From Enoplosus armatus (Eukaryota > Chordata > Actinopteri > Centrarchiformes > Enoplosidae), in the NCBI RefSeq assembly GCF_043641665.1, contig NC_092194.1, forward strand, positions 12,935,298 to 12,999,297: a DNA stretch of 64,000 nt, in the 5' to 3' direction. Of the stretch, positions 1 to 23,330 are shown in pieces (position 1 is the first letter of the stretch; every line of letters begins with the position of its first letter). The position numbers and the translations under genes are program-made. The notes under the pieces are model-generated. The model was not told where the DNA came from. It made no database searches and saw only the letters and a list, made by a program, of their open reading frames with translations.

Positions 1-1201
1 TTTAGCAGCTAAATGCTCTATGTTCACAAGAAACAGGTTGAGGAGAGGGGTGAGAGTGAACCAAAAAGTTGCGAACGAAAACAATTAGCTGAAAGATGCT
101 AAAACGTTTCATAGAGCTGAATATTCTCAGTGGGATTGTAAATATAACATGTTGATTGAATAAATGAGTAAAACAATGCCTCTAAATTGCAATGTGTGGA
201 GGGAAATATGTTAGGTCTGTCTGTAGGAAGCTGAGATGACATCCTTAGATGAAAAAACCCACAAGGATTTCCTCAGAAGATAAGGTCTGTTGCCCATATA
301 AGCTTTAAAATGTTTTACATTTTGTCAAACAACACACTGAACAGTACACCTGTTAATATCTCATATGCTACTCTATATTTATATTGTGGGAGAAAATTGG
401 TTTTCAATAAATGTGCAGACAAGCTGGAGCCACAAGATGCTGGCATTTCCCTGACACTGTGATCTGCATATCTTGTTCTCTTTAGATTAAATGTTACCTT
501 ACATCATAGAGTGTCACAACCTATCTGTGACACCGTCTGTTCAGATATAATGGCTATAAGTATTCATCTGGTCTTCATTCAAATCAGAGCAGACAAGCAG
601 ACGTCAGCTTCTCGCAGTCAAACACTGAATGCCTCAGAGAGTTTGCTTCACTGAAAATTTCATCAACAATATGAAAAGCTTGAGTTGTTCGAATATGATT
701 TTTAAAAGGGTGTAGTGGTTTACTGTCAAATTGGCCAAGTTCACCACAACACAATCTGTCTTTTGTCTTTCCCTCCATTCTCAACCTCGTCCCGTCAACA
801 GATCTTAACTAGAATATTAACGTCTACAGCCATGCTAGTGTCTCCGCGAGGCTGTACTTAAACACAGCGGTGCATGACGCTAAACGCCAACATGCTCACA
901 AATGTCAGTCACAGGTTGTCACTTGTGTGGCTAAAAATATCCCCAATTTCATATTCTACTATTTCATAAACATATATTTTCCAATTCAACTTCTTTACGT
1001 CTATTTTGTCTTTATTGTACCATTTACAATTCAACCCACTCTCTCATTTGTCTCCCTCTGTCTCTGCATCTATCTCTACCCTCATCCCTCTTTCCCTCCA
1101 TCTCTGCAGTGTTGGATGTCGGCCATCTTGCCCCCAGTGCTGTTGTTCAGTGACGAGGCTAATGGTGGCCCCTCCATCAAAGGCCACCGAGCCACTCTGC
1201 C

Positions 1202-1235
1202 ATTGGCTGTCCACCAGAGCCTTTACTGGGATTGG
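1202..1235 (-). promoter_or_regulatory. paired CCAAT boxes (NF-Y-like)
   Basis: Two ATTGG sequences (CCAAT on the minus strand) begin at 1202 and 1231, 29 bases apart and each followed by CTG. Paired CCAAT boxes about three helical turns apart are a known NF-Y arrangement. The flanking sequence is moderately CpG-containing. Confidence 0.4.
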
Positions 1236-1869
1236 CTGGCTGGCATGGGGTCTTGTAGCTTGGCTGTTCCCTCTGACCTTCCCTGCTGACCTCGGGGTTT
1301 TGACCAGCCCAACCATACACACACATCCACAGACAGTTATACTTGCATATACATGTGCAAGATCATGTATGGATAAAATATGTATATTAATTATGAGAGC
1401 AAAACCAGCATCATATAGGTCTGACTGCTGTAATCTAATTAAAGGTATTTTACAGCAGAACAAAGAATGTATTTTCTACCTTACAGGAAAAGTAGAAGTT
1501 TAATATTTCATTTAAAAAAGGAAAGACGACAAAGGCTTTTCATCTCAAAGAAATGGTTAATGACATGGAATATCAGAGAAAAGTCAAGAGACAAACACCC
1601 TTGAGTGGTAGTATCTGCTTCCAACACAAAGACAATTAAGATTCATCACATCTTCAGAGATCCCTCCACCATCAGAAGAAGAGTTACTCCCTAATCAAAA
1701 TATTAACACCATCCAAAACATCAGCCTAGCTTTTGACTGTACTAAGTCCAAATCCATCCCCATAAGCATTCAGTCCTCAAAGAACTACAACGGCAACTAA
1801 TACCACCCAAAAAAACTTCGATTCCCCCCCTCCCGCCTCCGCTGTCTCTCTCTTGCTCTCTCCATTTTT

Positions 1870-2000
1870 AACAGCCCCCTTCGTTATTTTCTCCATCCAT
1901 CAAAGGCTGCAGTAATTATTAATGAGAGCCTCCCTGTTCTCTCTGCATTATGCATGAGAGCCTTGCCTCTGAAAGCAGAGGGTAATGGGGGGTGGACAGA
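1870..2000. promoter_or_regulatory. possible conserved enhancer with TCF, homeodomain and POU-like motifs
   Basis: Within about 60 bases are ATCAAAGG (TCF/LEF or SOX-like, 1899-1906), TAATTATTAAT (1913-1923) and TTATGCAT (1948-1955). The block has balanced composition between low-complexity flanks, as conserved non-coding elements often do. No alignment was available. Confidence 0.4.
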
Positions 2001-3738
2001 AGGGGAGGGGCTACGGGTCACACACACGCACACACATACGCACGCCGCCTCTCAGGGTCACTGACCTACGCCCACAAAGCCAAAAATATTAATTAATTGC
2101 TCCCCCCCAAATCAGAAAATGTAAAAGTAGCCCCTTCAACACAAATGGAAGCCAAATTCAGACAAAGTGGGAGGGTGGTAGGGTAACTCAAGTCTCAGAG
2201 GGACTACCTACTTTCTCCAACAGACATTCATGCACAAACCTGCATACACAAACGTACATGCATACACTTTTTGAGCTTGTTGTGTTTAAACCCGCTGAGA
2301 TTTCTTGCAACTCTGTAAAATCTCTTCCAGTGTTTTTCCTTGCACGCAAAAAAAACAAAAAAACAACAAAAAACGGCACCACTCAGCTTGTCCCTGCTGG
2401 CAGTTGGGGATAAAAGCCTGCTATTTCTCCCACTTCCAACTTCCCCTGCACTCCTTCCTTCTGCAAATCGTGCTCATTCACCTTCTGTCTTTGGCTGTTT
2501 CCTTATGCCCCCCCCACTCATTTCCTTCAAACTTCCATTCCTTGTTCTCTCTAACCACACGCACATATATGTATGTTCATATGTGTGGTTGAGGGGTGGG
2601 GATGCACAAAGCATAGCCAGTTGCAGGCAAACAAAAGGAGATGGAACAGTAAGGTAATCAGATTAAAAAATGTGTTGGCTGCTATGAAAAACTGGTAAGG
2701 ACGGAGGACAAGATGAAGAGACAGACAGCGAACTTATAGGCCAAGAGTGAGAGCTGATGTGTGTCCCTTTCTTCCCACCCCTCTACAGAACCAGTGGCCT
2801 GACCCCGGCTTATTCTCCCCTGGCGTCTTTTTTCACGACAATCCTTCATCCGTTAACAACTGTAAAAGCTGAGATTAGCCTCACCTCTCCACCTCTTTAT
2901 GTACTTTCCCTCCTTCCCCTCTGTCTCTTTCAGCTCCCTCACTCCCTCTGTATTTCAGGAGGGCACTCAGCACTCAAATAGATGTAAAACAAGAAAAGAC
3001 TGCAATTGAGGCAAACCAACCCCCCCCCCCCCCAAAAAAAAAAACATTTAATTACAGAGACAAAAGAATAAACATTTCAGCAGTCAAGCTATTGTCAGTG
3101 TCTGCAATTAAGAACTGTTTCTGCATAATTGGTGACTTTTTGCATCCTTCTGAGCGAGGAGGAAAAACATTTGAAGTGAATTCAGAATTATTGCACTTGG
3201 CAGTGCGTACCAATTAGACTGCAGCAGAGTGAGCACTAATGAACAATCTAATGTAGTTTCTTTTTTCTTCTTCTTTTACCTTTTTATTCCTACCCCCTAT
3301 CTGCATTTCCCCACACTGTCACACAATGTAATACTTGTAGACCCCCTTCAGGTCTGCCCTGTGTGTAAGTTGAAACATCAGCGGGGATTATTTGGTGTTT
3401 TTCACGCTGATGGAGTCTGACCAGCGATCGTTATTTCTACTATTCTGTCAAAAAAAGTAAACCACAAATAAATACTGATAACTGCAGTCTTCCCTCTCTC
3501 TCTATGTGTGTGTGTGTGTGTGTGTGCGCGCGATAGTACTTGGGTTGTGCCGTGCCCCACGGTCCCGTTACGACTGTGTGCGTGCCAGCAGAGCCCTCTC
3601 CTCCTCTCCCCTCTCAGCTGCTATTTTTGCCCTGTTCTTATGTAAGCCGCTCCTGACGCGCTGGAGACAGAGGCAGAGTACGGAGTTGGGATGGTGAGAG
3701 CATCCCCAGCGGACACACACATACACTCGCCTGCACGT

Positions 3739-3741
<3 letters not shown>

Positions 3742-3769
<28 letters not shown>
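3742..3769. repeat. (CA)n microsatellite
   Basis: A CA run of about 28 bases. A separate (TG)n run lies at 3505-3531. Confidence 0.95.
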
Positions 3770-5184
3770 GAATACATATACTAAGGGGAGTGAATATGTG
3801 ACATATGCAAACATACAGAGCAAAACAGAAAGCGATGCTCTGCTGGCTGTCAGATGGTGACACTACACACACGGAGGCATCCTTAAACCAACAGCGGAAC
3901 TGTGTGTGTGCCTTGGCAACAGCACTGTGCGTGTGTGTGTGTGTATACATGACTCTAAAAAGGTGTACAGGCACATCATGTAGATTACTGCAGGAACTAT
4001 CGTCATCTCTCTTAAAAATCTGTTTTATCTCCCTCCTTAGCTTCTATTTTCTCTACTGGAGCAGTGCTCTCTAACATGATCACTTCATGGTTCTGGGCAT
4101 GTTGTCAGAGTACTGTGATTCTGGCCCTTACGCTGTTTATTTTTAGCTGCATCTAAATCTAACAAGTAGAGCTTGTTCCACTGTTGTACTCAAATCAGTC
4201 CGGATGAGAGCAGTGGTTAAATTCCCCATATCATATGATAAGGTTTAGTCAAGGAAAAAAAATGCTTCGACTCTAGATTGTGTTCAGATGATGATGCAAA
4301 TCTATGTAGAACATTTCTATCACAATCTTCTATCACTCTCAAACAACACACAGCTTTGGGACAGAGAGTTCAATTTCTGTCAAATTTACACATCATGTAA
4401 CAATTTCAAAATGAAGTAAAGAGAAATACTATCCTATGATCATTGCATAAATTCAAAACTAATATTATATTTGACTTCAATTTTCTGTCAGTTTCACTTC
4501 CCTGTGGGCAATATATTTGTAAGAAAGTACTGATATTTCAAATGTTGCACATCTCATTTCAGAGCAAAAATCTTTTAATGCAGTTCATAGTATTTTGTGT
4601 GGTGTCAACTCAATTTTCCAAAACTCAAATAATAATAAGGCTGCGTGTGCATTTCTGTGTTTGTGTGTGTTATTTGGTGTTTTATCTATCAGCCATTATT
4701 ATGCAAAACACTGATGCTGAGGTCTCTGCCTCTAATCAACAATCAAAGCTCAGGTTGGGATCTAATGTATTTTTGTTTTTTGAAGTTGTAACCATCTTTA
4801 TTTTGCTCTCTCTTCCATATCAATTCTTCTCCCTCTCCCCCTCCTTTTCCATTTCATTTCTCCCACATTGTTTCAATCAGGTTCTTATCTGTGAGAGTAT
4901 ATTTCAATGCAAGGTGAACAAGTGCACAAAAAATGCTGAGAATTTTGTCTAACGAAAGCAAACATAGTTCTACTTCTAAGTTATAAACCATATAACTTAA
5001 ACATAATCAAATGGATACACATAACTCAACCCCCACAATGTGCACACACACGTGCCGCAATCTCCATAAATTAGGGCTGTCAGTGTGTGTGAGGGTGTAA
5101 TAACTGACACCTGGTAATGAGCACACCATTCTCAGCCAACCAGCAAAGAGGTAAGGGGTTGGGTTAGAAGTGTGGGGGTGGCAG

Positions 5185-5210
5185 AGGTCACAGGTCAGGG
5201 GTCAAGGTCA
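5185..5210 (+). promoter_or_regulatory. array of four nuclear-receptor half-sites
   Basis: Four half-sites lie head to tail: AGGTCA (5185-5190), AGGTCA (5192-5197), GGGTCA (5199-5204) and AGGTCA (5205-5210). Successive spacings are 1, 1 and 0 bases. Three are perfect and one differs at the first base. DR1 elements bind RXR heterodimers, HNF4 or COUP-TF family receptors. Confidence 0.55.
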
Positions 5211-5414
5211 CCTCCTGCGGGGTTTGGCTTTAGATGGCTGGGGCATCCCTAAATTGAGGGATGTGGTGACACAGGGAGACATGGGGGTACCCCAACAGGG
5301 AATTGAAGTGTGTCGCAGCCAGCTGGGGTGAAGACATATAAAGGAATATTCATGCTTATTTTAATTCAGTCAGAAAGTAAATAGTAAATAGTGTGTGTGT
5401 GTGTGTGTGTGTAT

Positions 5415-5505
5415 ATATCAATCTTAATGTTGTGTTAATGTTCTTATTACTGTTATTTTTGAAACTTTCATGCCATTAAAGCCCTTTGAATTGAATCGAA
5501 GTATC
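5415..5505 (-). repeat. probable non-LTR retroposon 3' fragment
   Basis: On the minus strand the segment reads TTCAATTCAAAGGGCTTTAA then TGGCATGAAAG. I associate this with the ends of common teleost LINE-derived repeats. Assignment is from memory of the family only. Confidence 0.35.
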
Positions 5506-7794
5506 TGCTATCAGCGTGACTTGGCAGATGACCTGATGTATATTTTCTGAGCTGACCCTCACCATGCGTGTGTATGTGTGATAAGTCATTTTTATACTCT
5601 ACATGATAAGCTGTTTTAGTAGCTTGAGACAGGGTATATATCCTAGGAAGCAACTACACAAGAACAAAAAAGAAAAAGCTCAAATGAATAAAAATGGCCA
5701 CCATTACAGGTTTTTGAATTGCAGTTACCTATTGAATAGATTTGAAATTATCCCTTTTCTATCGTGTGACTCCACCAACGTCTACCTACAAGGGTGAGTG
5801 TGTATGTACGTGCAGACGTTATCAAATGAGGACAGCCATCTTAGCCGTGCATTTGCGTTTTTGTGTCTATCGCTGTATGCCTGCGATGCCTGTTCACTGA
5901 CGCAGCATCAGCAGCCCACACCATAAATACTGCATGGCCTCAAAAAATAGAGAGGATGGAGGGAACAAGGGAAGAGGAAGGAAAGGAGAGGAAAAGAGAT
6001 GAGGAGGAAACAAAGAGGAGGGGAAAAGCCTTGGTTGTTAAGATGAAGGGCGGTGGAGGGGGTGGGGGAGGAGGGGAACGGAGGAAGAGATGGGAGAACG
6101 GAGAAGGGGGGGTGAGGAGCAGGGAGGAGAGAGTGACTAAGAGATAAAAGTGGAGTGAGTGGATGCGAGTGTGTTTGTGTGATGAGCGGATGGCCTCGGG
6201 GAGCGGTCGACTCACTGCGCTGCTCTGCGGATGTGCTGACGGGCTCCAGGCCGTTTGCTCACTCACTCGCCCCTCCGCTCCACTCACTGCAAAGAGGACA
6301 GGGGTGGGGGGGTGCAGGTGAGATGGGTGAGTTGGGGGGATGGGGGTGAGACAGAAGGAGAGTGTGAAAGTGGGAAAGAATGTGGAAAAATGGATGGGGG
6401 AAAGAACTGAAGGGAGGAAGAGAAAGGAGGCATAAATCACAGAAAAAAAGGGACAAGAGGGACGGAGGTGACCTTATGTTTGAATACGTCAAGGAGCAAA
6501 AACGGGTGGTGGGGCAACTATGGGAGTAGTAGTTGGGTAAAATAGAAAGATGAGTTGACAGGCTGGCAGGGTAAAGAAATGACGCTGCTATCCTCCACTG
6601 GGAGCTAAGGGGACGGGGAATACAGGGAGTGAAACAGGGCCTACGTTCAAGGAAGCATCCAATAAACCAACTGACATGCCAGTGGTGCAGCTGTGTGCAC
6701 CCTCTGCATGCACAATATGTGTGTGCTCTGCCTATTCGCATGTACGCACAAATGGAGTAAAGCTGTCTATGAGTAGGCATAATGAGCACTTGTGCATAAT
6801 GTGAAGTGAACAGTATGCTTGTGTATGGAAATGTGTGCGCAATTGATCTGCAGTGTGTGAAAGAACAGCAACAGTGTTTGCATCTCAGCAGTGATCATTC
6901 TGAACACATCACATCATGTTTTCAGCCCCGATGATGAAGCAGAACTACTGTTGCCCTCTGACATGCAGATGTCACGTTGACTATTGAGAGTTCATCCATG
7001 CTCAAGCGTTTCCATGCACACACGTGTGAAGGTATGTTATTGAAGAGTTGCCTTGACATAAGAAACTTATAATTTGGGAGCGTGTTGAATGGCGGGTCTT
7101 TATGCAACATCCCAGGGAAGCCAGCAGATTGAGACTAGTGTTGCTGAATATGGAAAGAGGGCACACAGCAAAGGCTGCTGGGAGTTTCTGATTGGCTGCT
7201 AATGTTGCTATCCAGGCTGGGATTGGTGGAGCTGACGCAGCCCGACATCACGTTGTCGGGACTAAACCCTTTTGAACTGAGGCAAAGCAGAGAGGCACAG
7301 ATCTCAAAACACATACACACATGTGCATACACACTTGCAGATACACACCCACATACACGCATTAAAAGGAAGTATTGCAACTGAATATGCATCTGTACAT
7401 GATAGTTCCACATGCACTCCAACATAGTGTGTGTATATATAAACCAGGATGTGCTCCGTGTTGATCGTGTCAGGAGAAAACGGAATTCATAATGTTCCTG
7501 GGCTCGTCTCCATATATGATGATCTCTAGTGAATCTGCGCAGTTGAAAGGGAAAGGAGCGAACTTCCTTAATTTCTCCATTCTCTTTTAAGCCCAGCTCT
7601 AAGGTAGACAGAATAAATTGGAGCTTAAGCATGCGTGAAGGCACAGCCAGCGGGCCCCTTTCCACCACTCCACGCCACATTTGTCAAATCAGAGGAATTT
7701 CTGCTACACGTGAACCCAGAATCGGAGAAGAGAGAGAAACGGCAAGGATTCACATTTAAGTCACGCGTAAGGAGCAACACTTCTAGAAGAAGCA

Positions 7795-7795
<1 letters not shown>

Positions 7796-7826
<31 letters not shown>
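7796..7826. repeat. (AT)n microsatellite
   Basis: An uninterrupted AT dinucleotide run of about 31 bases in msra intron 4. Confidence 0.95.
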
Positions 7827-7829
<3 letters not shown>

Positions 7830-8420
7830 AGTTTGTGGTTATTTCAGAATATGTCGCCTGGTCTTAACTGTGAAAAAAAAAAGAAAAGAAAAAAACAACT
7901 AGCGGAGTGCATAGTCAATAAGCTGCATGCTATTAATAAAACATGAGATGAGACAAGGCAGTGAGTCAGGGGAAATGCATGACTACTCTTTTGGCCTCAC
8001 TGCCTTTGCCCCGTGGCGTGTCGGCTCGACTCTGCATGTGCCTTTGCCCGTAGTAAGACGTGTCTCTGCCACTGGCTATGGCGAACGGGAGAAGAATCTC
8101 TTCCGATCGGGATGATGTCGTTCCCGGATGAACCTCAATGTAAATAGTTTCCTCTGCCTCTTTTTTTTGTCAACCCGCCTATAGTTGAACAAGTGAAGTG
8201 GAATGTGAAGAACATATGAAAACATACAGCTGATCTGTCAGCTCATGTATGTAGCAAAAGAGAAGACAACTGACATGGGCAACGTCACTGAGTGTGTGTG
8301 CAAGCCTGTTTTAAGGCTGAAGGTCAGGCCTATGAATCTTTGATCCATCGCTTCCCAACTTGTCATGAACCTCCTTACATTCAATATGAGTGAGCAGAGT
8401 ACTTCTTTGCCTGTCCATTC

Positions 8421-8569
<149 letters not shown>

Positions 8570-9372
8570 CTGTGCCCTCCTGGTGCATTAATGTTCTTAC
8601 ATCACCTCCTCCAGTGAGCAGAGAAAACAAGAGAGCAAGAGACTCAAAGAGATGGAGAGATGGGTTATGGGGGATGGGGTTCTTGTCGCCACTGGGAAGA
8701 GGGTTGAGAGATGGGTGGGGAAGAGACGTGTGCCATTAAAGAGACGAGGTGAGGAGACCAGGATTCAAATGCTACGAAGTTTAACATATGTGGCACGCTG
8801 TATAGAGTATGCACTGTAGGAATACGGATCAGAACCCAACCTGAGTCAAAAATATATTGTATCTAACCCTGTTGAATTATTTTGGAGGAAATGTTACACC
8901 ATCACCACAAAGTTTCACCAGTTTCCTCCCCACAACTTCAAGGGATAAAACCCACCCATGAAATGCACTATGCATCATAAAAACAAAAATTCAGACATTA
9001 TTCAACCCAGAAAAGAGCAGATTTAGTATCATCATTGCACCAGTCAGAAGGCCATATGTGAAGAGAATGACAAAAGGCTGGTTTACATTGGAAGAAGTAC
9101 ATGCCATGCACATGCTCTAACACAGAGAGGGGGTTTTTGCAGTTAGGGCTTGAACATGCACCACACTGGTGTGCCTCTCCATGGATGGCTGGATCTCAGA
9201 CACATTAACACTGTCTGGCGTTGACTTAAACCCATGAGACCTCCCCCCACCACAACGCACACACAGGCACACGTCTGGGCATCATCCTTCTGCTCTAATA
9301 CACCCTGTGCCCCTCGGGACGGGTCTTATTTGAGGGCAACTTTTGGGTTTGTGTGTATGTGCATGTTGCTAC

Positions 9373-19341
<9,969 letters not shown>

Positions 19342-19600
19342 AGAGCGACGCTGTTGCGTTTTACGGCGGGGAGGGAGGCGGGGAGGGAGGGGGAGACGGC
19401 GGCGAAAACGCCATCAATATGAATATTCATCGCGCGTGGGCAACGCCGTGCACTGCATATTAACTAATCAAGGGGTTAATATGACTTTGGCACAAAAGCC
19501 TACAGTGCACCGTGTGCGGGAACGAAATTAAATTTAAATAAATATCCACGCCGTTCTACATGCAAATGAGCTCGCGCCAATTATCAGCTCTCATTCTGTG
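19342..19600 (-). promoter_or_regulatory. msra promoter and upstream conserved-looking block
   Basis: The sequence just upstream of msra exon 1 is rich in G on the plus strand and contains CpGs, including GGCGAAAACGCC. No TATA box is evident, which fits a housekeeping promoter. Farther out are an inverted ATTAAC/GTTAAT pair (19459-19464, 19475-19480) and a perfect octamer ATGCAAAT (19560-19567). The transcription start is not determined. Confidence 0.5.
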
Positions 19601-21533
19601 GGAGGTGCTTCTGGTAGATCAGGTCGGGAGTGTGGATGTATGGATGAGTAGCTTTCCCTTTGTGGTTCATTTTACATGCGTGTTCTGGGTTAATCCCGAT
19701 GAGTAACAACTTCAAGAGTCCGCTGTTAATAGCCTGCAAAGTGGCTGAAGCCCTGCATGTATTATACAAATGTTAAAAAGCATCTGTAAAGAAAACAGTG
19801 GTCATGTTCCTGTGTATGGCACCAGCTGTCCCTCAACCCTGACCATATGATGTTTTTATGAGCATCACTATAGAAAAAGAGATGCTGTGTTCTGTCAATT
19901 TAAAACTAACTATCCCATTTAGTGATTTAAGCACATTCTGGCATCTATACACCATTTCATGTAGATTTGACTCCACGCTACTCCATGTTGGGTTTCTTTA
20001 CCTTTTGTTTTTTGTAATTCAAACCTGAAAACTGTATTTTTCTTCAAAAACACATTTATTGTGATGACATGTAGCTACACTCTTATGGTGGGGTATTGTG
20101 AAACAATATAAAAGTCACATTCATCATGTTTGGAGACACTTTACATTTTCTGCTCTTTACCAGGTTGGGTTGTATCTGTTGACAACTCCCAAAGTCATAA
20201 AACTTCAATTTAATATTACATTTACCTTCAAGGCATACCAGCAACACTGAGGTCAAAAACTACAACACTACAGGCCCTGTCATCTTTTTAGACATGCAGA
20301 AAGCAGCAGATTACAGTCCAAAGTCTTCAAGCAAGTCATATCAATCATCTGGACAACCATGCAACACTCCAAACGTTCTCTGGTTCCACCTTCTCCAATG
20401 TGAGGATTTGGGCTCAGGACTGTTTGGCGGACAAAACATGGCATTTTAAGATGTCACTGAACACTCTGGGAAACTCTGATGGATATATTTCCCTATTTTC
20501 TGATGTTTTTGATGATGAAATAAATCATCCGTTACAGCCCTAGACAGATTCACCAAGAGTCTGGAATCACGACGGCCTAATGGTTGAGGATGCATTCCAC
20601 ATAACTGCAACGTCCTTGGTTGAAGGAATGGCATGCATCCTTGTTGCATGTAATCCCCCTCTCACTCTGCTCTCACATTTCCTGTCTGATTCTGTACTGT
20701 AACCTATCAAGTAAAGGCAAAATGTCGCAAAAATTATAATCTAACGAAAGTCACAGGCCTGCACTGGTCAGCTCACTCTCAGAAGTGATTTGACTGCTTT
20801 TTGATTTTATTTCCACTACAGCCAGACCAGTAATGTGATAGTAATGAGGACAATTATTTACGTGTGGGAACTTAAAGTATTCTTGTGCTCACTCTGAACC
20901 AGCCAATTTACCAGTAACAAAGAATCCAGGGCATTGTTCCTATATCCTGCGAGCCAGAATAACATCACACCCTGCTGCAATCCCCCTTTCCTCTCTCTCT
21001 CTCGCTTCCTCTCTCTTCCCCTTTCTCTCTCTCTGTCTCTCTCTCATCTGCCGGGGAAATGAAGCTCAATCACCTGCGGAGGAGCTGAGGGCGGCACAGG
21101 GGACTTTGCAATGCAAATGCCAGGTAATTACCCGAAAGCTAGGAGAGTGGAAGCACACAGATGAAAATAGAGCAGGCAGAGAGAGAGAGAGAGAAAGAGA
21201 TGAACCGAGCACTGGGTTCACATGCCTGTTGATGCAGGATGATTGGGGTGTTTTGGGGGGGTGTGGGGATGTAGGAAGAAGAGAGGGGAGGAGGGGACAA
21301 AAAGGTGATGAGAAGTACATACATACATACATACATACAGAGAGTCCATGGTGTGTGTCAATTTCCTCCCTGTGAATGTATGTGTGCATTCTTCTAACAA
21401 ATGATCAATAATTTTTGTATGTTCCTGAGTCTCAGGTGTATGCTGTGATGTGAGGAAGGATCTACTTTTAATTCAGAAGAATATCTGCAGTGAATAAAAC
21501 CATTTTTGCATGAGTGCAGTAGCAGTTTGAGAA

Positions 21534-21536
<3 letters not shown>

Positions 21537-21574
<38 letters not shown>
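21537..21574. repeat. (GT)n microsatellite
   Basis: About 38 bases of GT followed by diverged GTGT/GCAT sequence to about 21.77 kb. Confidence 0.95.
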
Positions 21575-21575
<1 letters not shown>

Positions 21576-22139
21576 ATACACTTGCATGCATAAGTGTTTG
21601 CGGCTGGGTGCTTGTGTGCACGTAGGCATGTGTGTATATGAGCTTGTGTGCAGCATTGTGTGCATACTCTCTAATGGGCACTTGTGTATGTAATGTACAT
21701 GTGCATGTGGTGGGTGATTGCATATGTTCGTGTGTGGTTTGTGTGTTGTAGCGGAGGATTTAGTGAGTATGCCAGCTTGCAGCTGTTTGATTGTCAGTGA
21801 GTGAGAGCGGAGAGATGTGCAGATGTGAGTGAGTATCAAAGAGATTATGAAATGACCTGGAATTAAACACCGCAGTAGGTTTTAACTGGGTATTGTGGCA
21901 CGTTATACTCACTGTTTGATTGAGAGGTGGCTGGAAAGCTTTATGCTTACCTTGTTTAGACAGTTAAATGAAATTTTATTTAATAAGCCAATATGCTCAT
22001 TTGTAATTCACTACAGGACTCTAGCATTTGTTTGTTTGATTGTTTGTGTGTTTGTGGAAGATATTACCAAGCAATAGTGTGACTCACAAGCAGTTTGCAC
22101 CTTGACTCAATAGCTACCTCTGATTAACATCTGAACAGA

Positions 22140-22460
22140 ACAGGAGCCAGCCAACCAGAAAACTGTTTTGGCGATTTAGTGTAATTGTGGCTTTGCTAAA
22201 GTCTCACTTCGCCTAATTAGAATAATAAATCATGCCGCCTCGTTGTTTTCAAAGGGCCCTCCATCGTCTCGCCGAAGCAGGTGGGATTGTGGGATGGTGT
22301 GAAAAACAAAGGCTTTGATTGCTCTGCTGAAGCTACAGTCAGTTAAAAGCAGCGTGGCGCTCTCCGGGGATTCATATTCAAAACTAAGCCGTATCAATTC
22401 ATAGACCTGAGTGGGAAAAGCCAACTTGACAAATTTTGATTCATACGCTGGCCCATGCTT
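22140..22460. promoter_or_regulatory. possible conserved non-coding element
   Basis: A block of balanced composition with CTAATTAG around the homeodomain core TAATTA (22214-22219), ACAAAGG (22306-22312) and CTTTGAT (22313-22319). The last two are adjacent SOX/TCF-like sites facing each other. Conservation is inferred from texture only. Confidence 0.35.
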
Positions 22461-22684
22461 GACTTCACTTGACATAAATCACTTGGCTCATTGGAAAATG
22501 GAGAGAAGAGATGGGGGTTTGTTTGAATGACATGAAAGACTGAGGGGAGATGGCATGGTGGGACCTTTCCAAGATGGTTGTTGTGTCTTTCAGTGGCTCT
22601 CTCCAGGGAAGTGAATACACATTCTGCTTAGGCCATAATATGTCATACCAGGTGACCAGAGTAACATCCTCTCTCTCTCCTTCT

Positions 22685-23330
22685 CTCTCATTTCAAATTA
22701 CCTTTACTGACATGAAGAACAAAATCAATAGCAATAAACGTAATTGTAGTGACGAAGAAAATTAAAGCACATACAATAAAAAACAAAGCACATACAATAA
22801 TGTCCAATATTAATGTTAACAGCACTAATCGACGAATTGTTTAAGCTCTACTAACATCAATATCTGTCTTATCTTAAAATCATGAAAGAGTATACTGTAT
22901 GGTAGCAAAACAGAAAATATTGCAGAGGAGAATGCTGATATATAATATATGTACAGCTGCCTGAATATTCTCAGTCAAGACAGATGAATGTGAATTTCTG
23001 TAAATTGTGTTCTTTCAACTGTGAGAAGTTTCCACAGAAAAGGAGGAAGTGCATCCCTGTCTCAACCTTTCCTGTTCAACAGTGATTGCAAACTGTGTGC
23101 ACTCCTGTTTAGGCAGCCATGTCTTTTTTGTGTATTCTTCTCATTTGATGGTCACTGAGTCTATACGCAGTCGGGATGTGCCTCTGCTTCTGATAGTCTG
23201 CCAATTTGTAGTCTCTCTTCAGAGCCGTGTAGTGCATCGTTTTATTGTGAGTTTTGGATTTGTTATATCAGTGGTTCAAATAATTAGATTTAATTTGTTC
23301 AGTGATTTCAATTCATTGTTAAATGTTTGT
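22685..23330 (+). repeat. possible degenerate non-LTR retrotransposon (Rex1/Babar-like)
   Basis: TTACCTTTACTGACATGAAG is followed by several hundred bases, including GTTTAGGCAGCCATGTC and GGTCACTGAGTCTATACGC, that resemble sequence I associate with Rex1/Babar-type fish LINEs. No intact reverse transcriptase frame is present. Family assignment is tentative. Confidence 0.35.

Noticed and set aside
5863..6440. Glu/Lys/Gly-rich and Pro/Ser-rich frames on both strands at 5.9-6.4 kb
   Set aside because: They reflect a GA/GGA-rich tract and have no splice context or domain.
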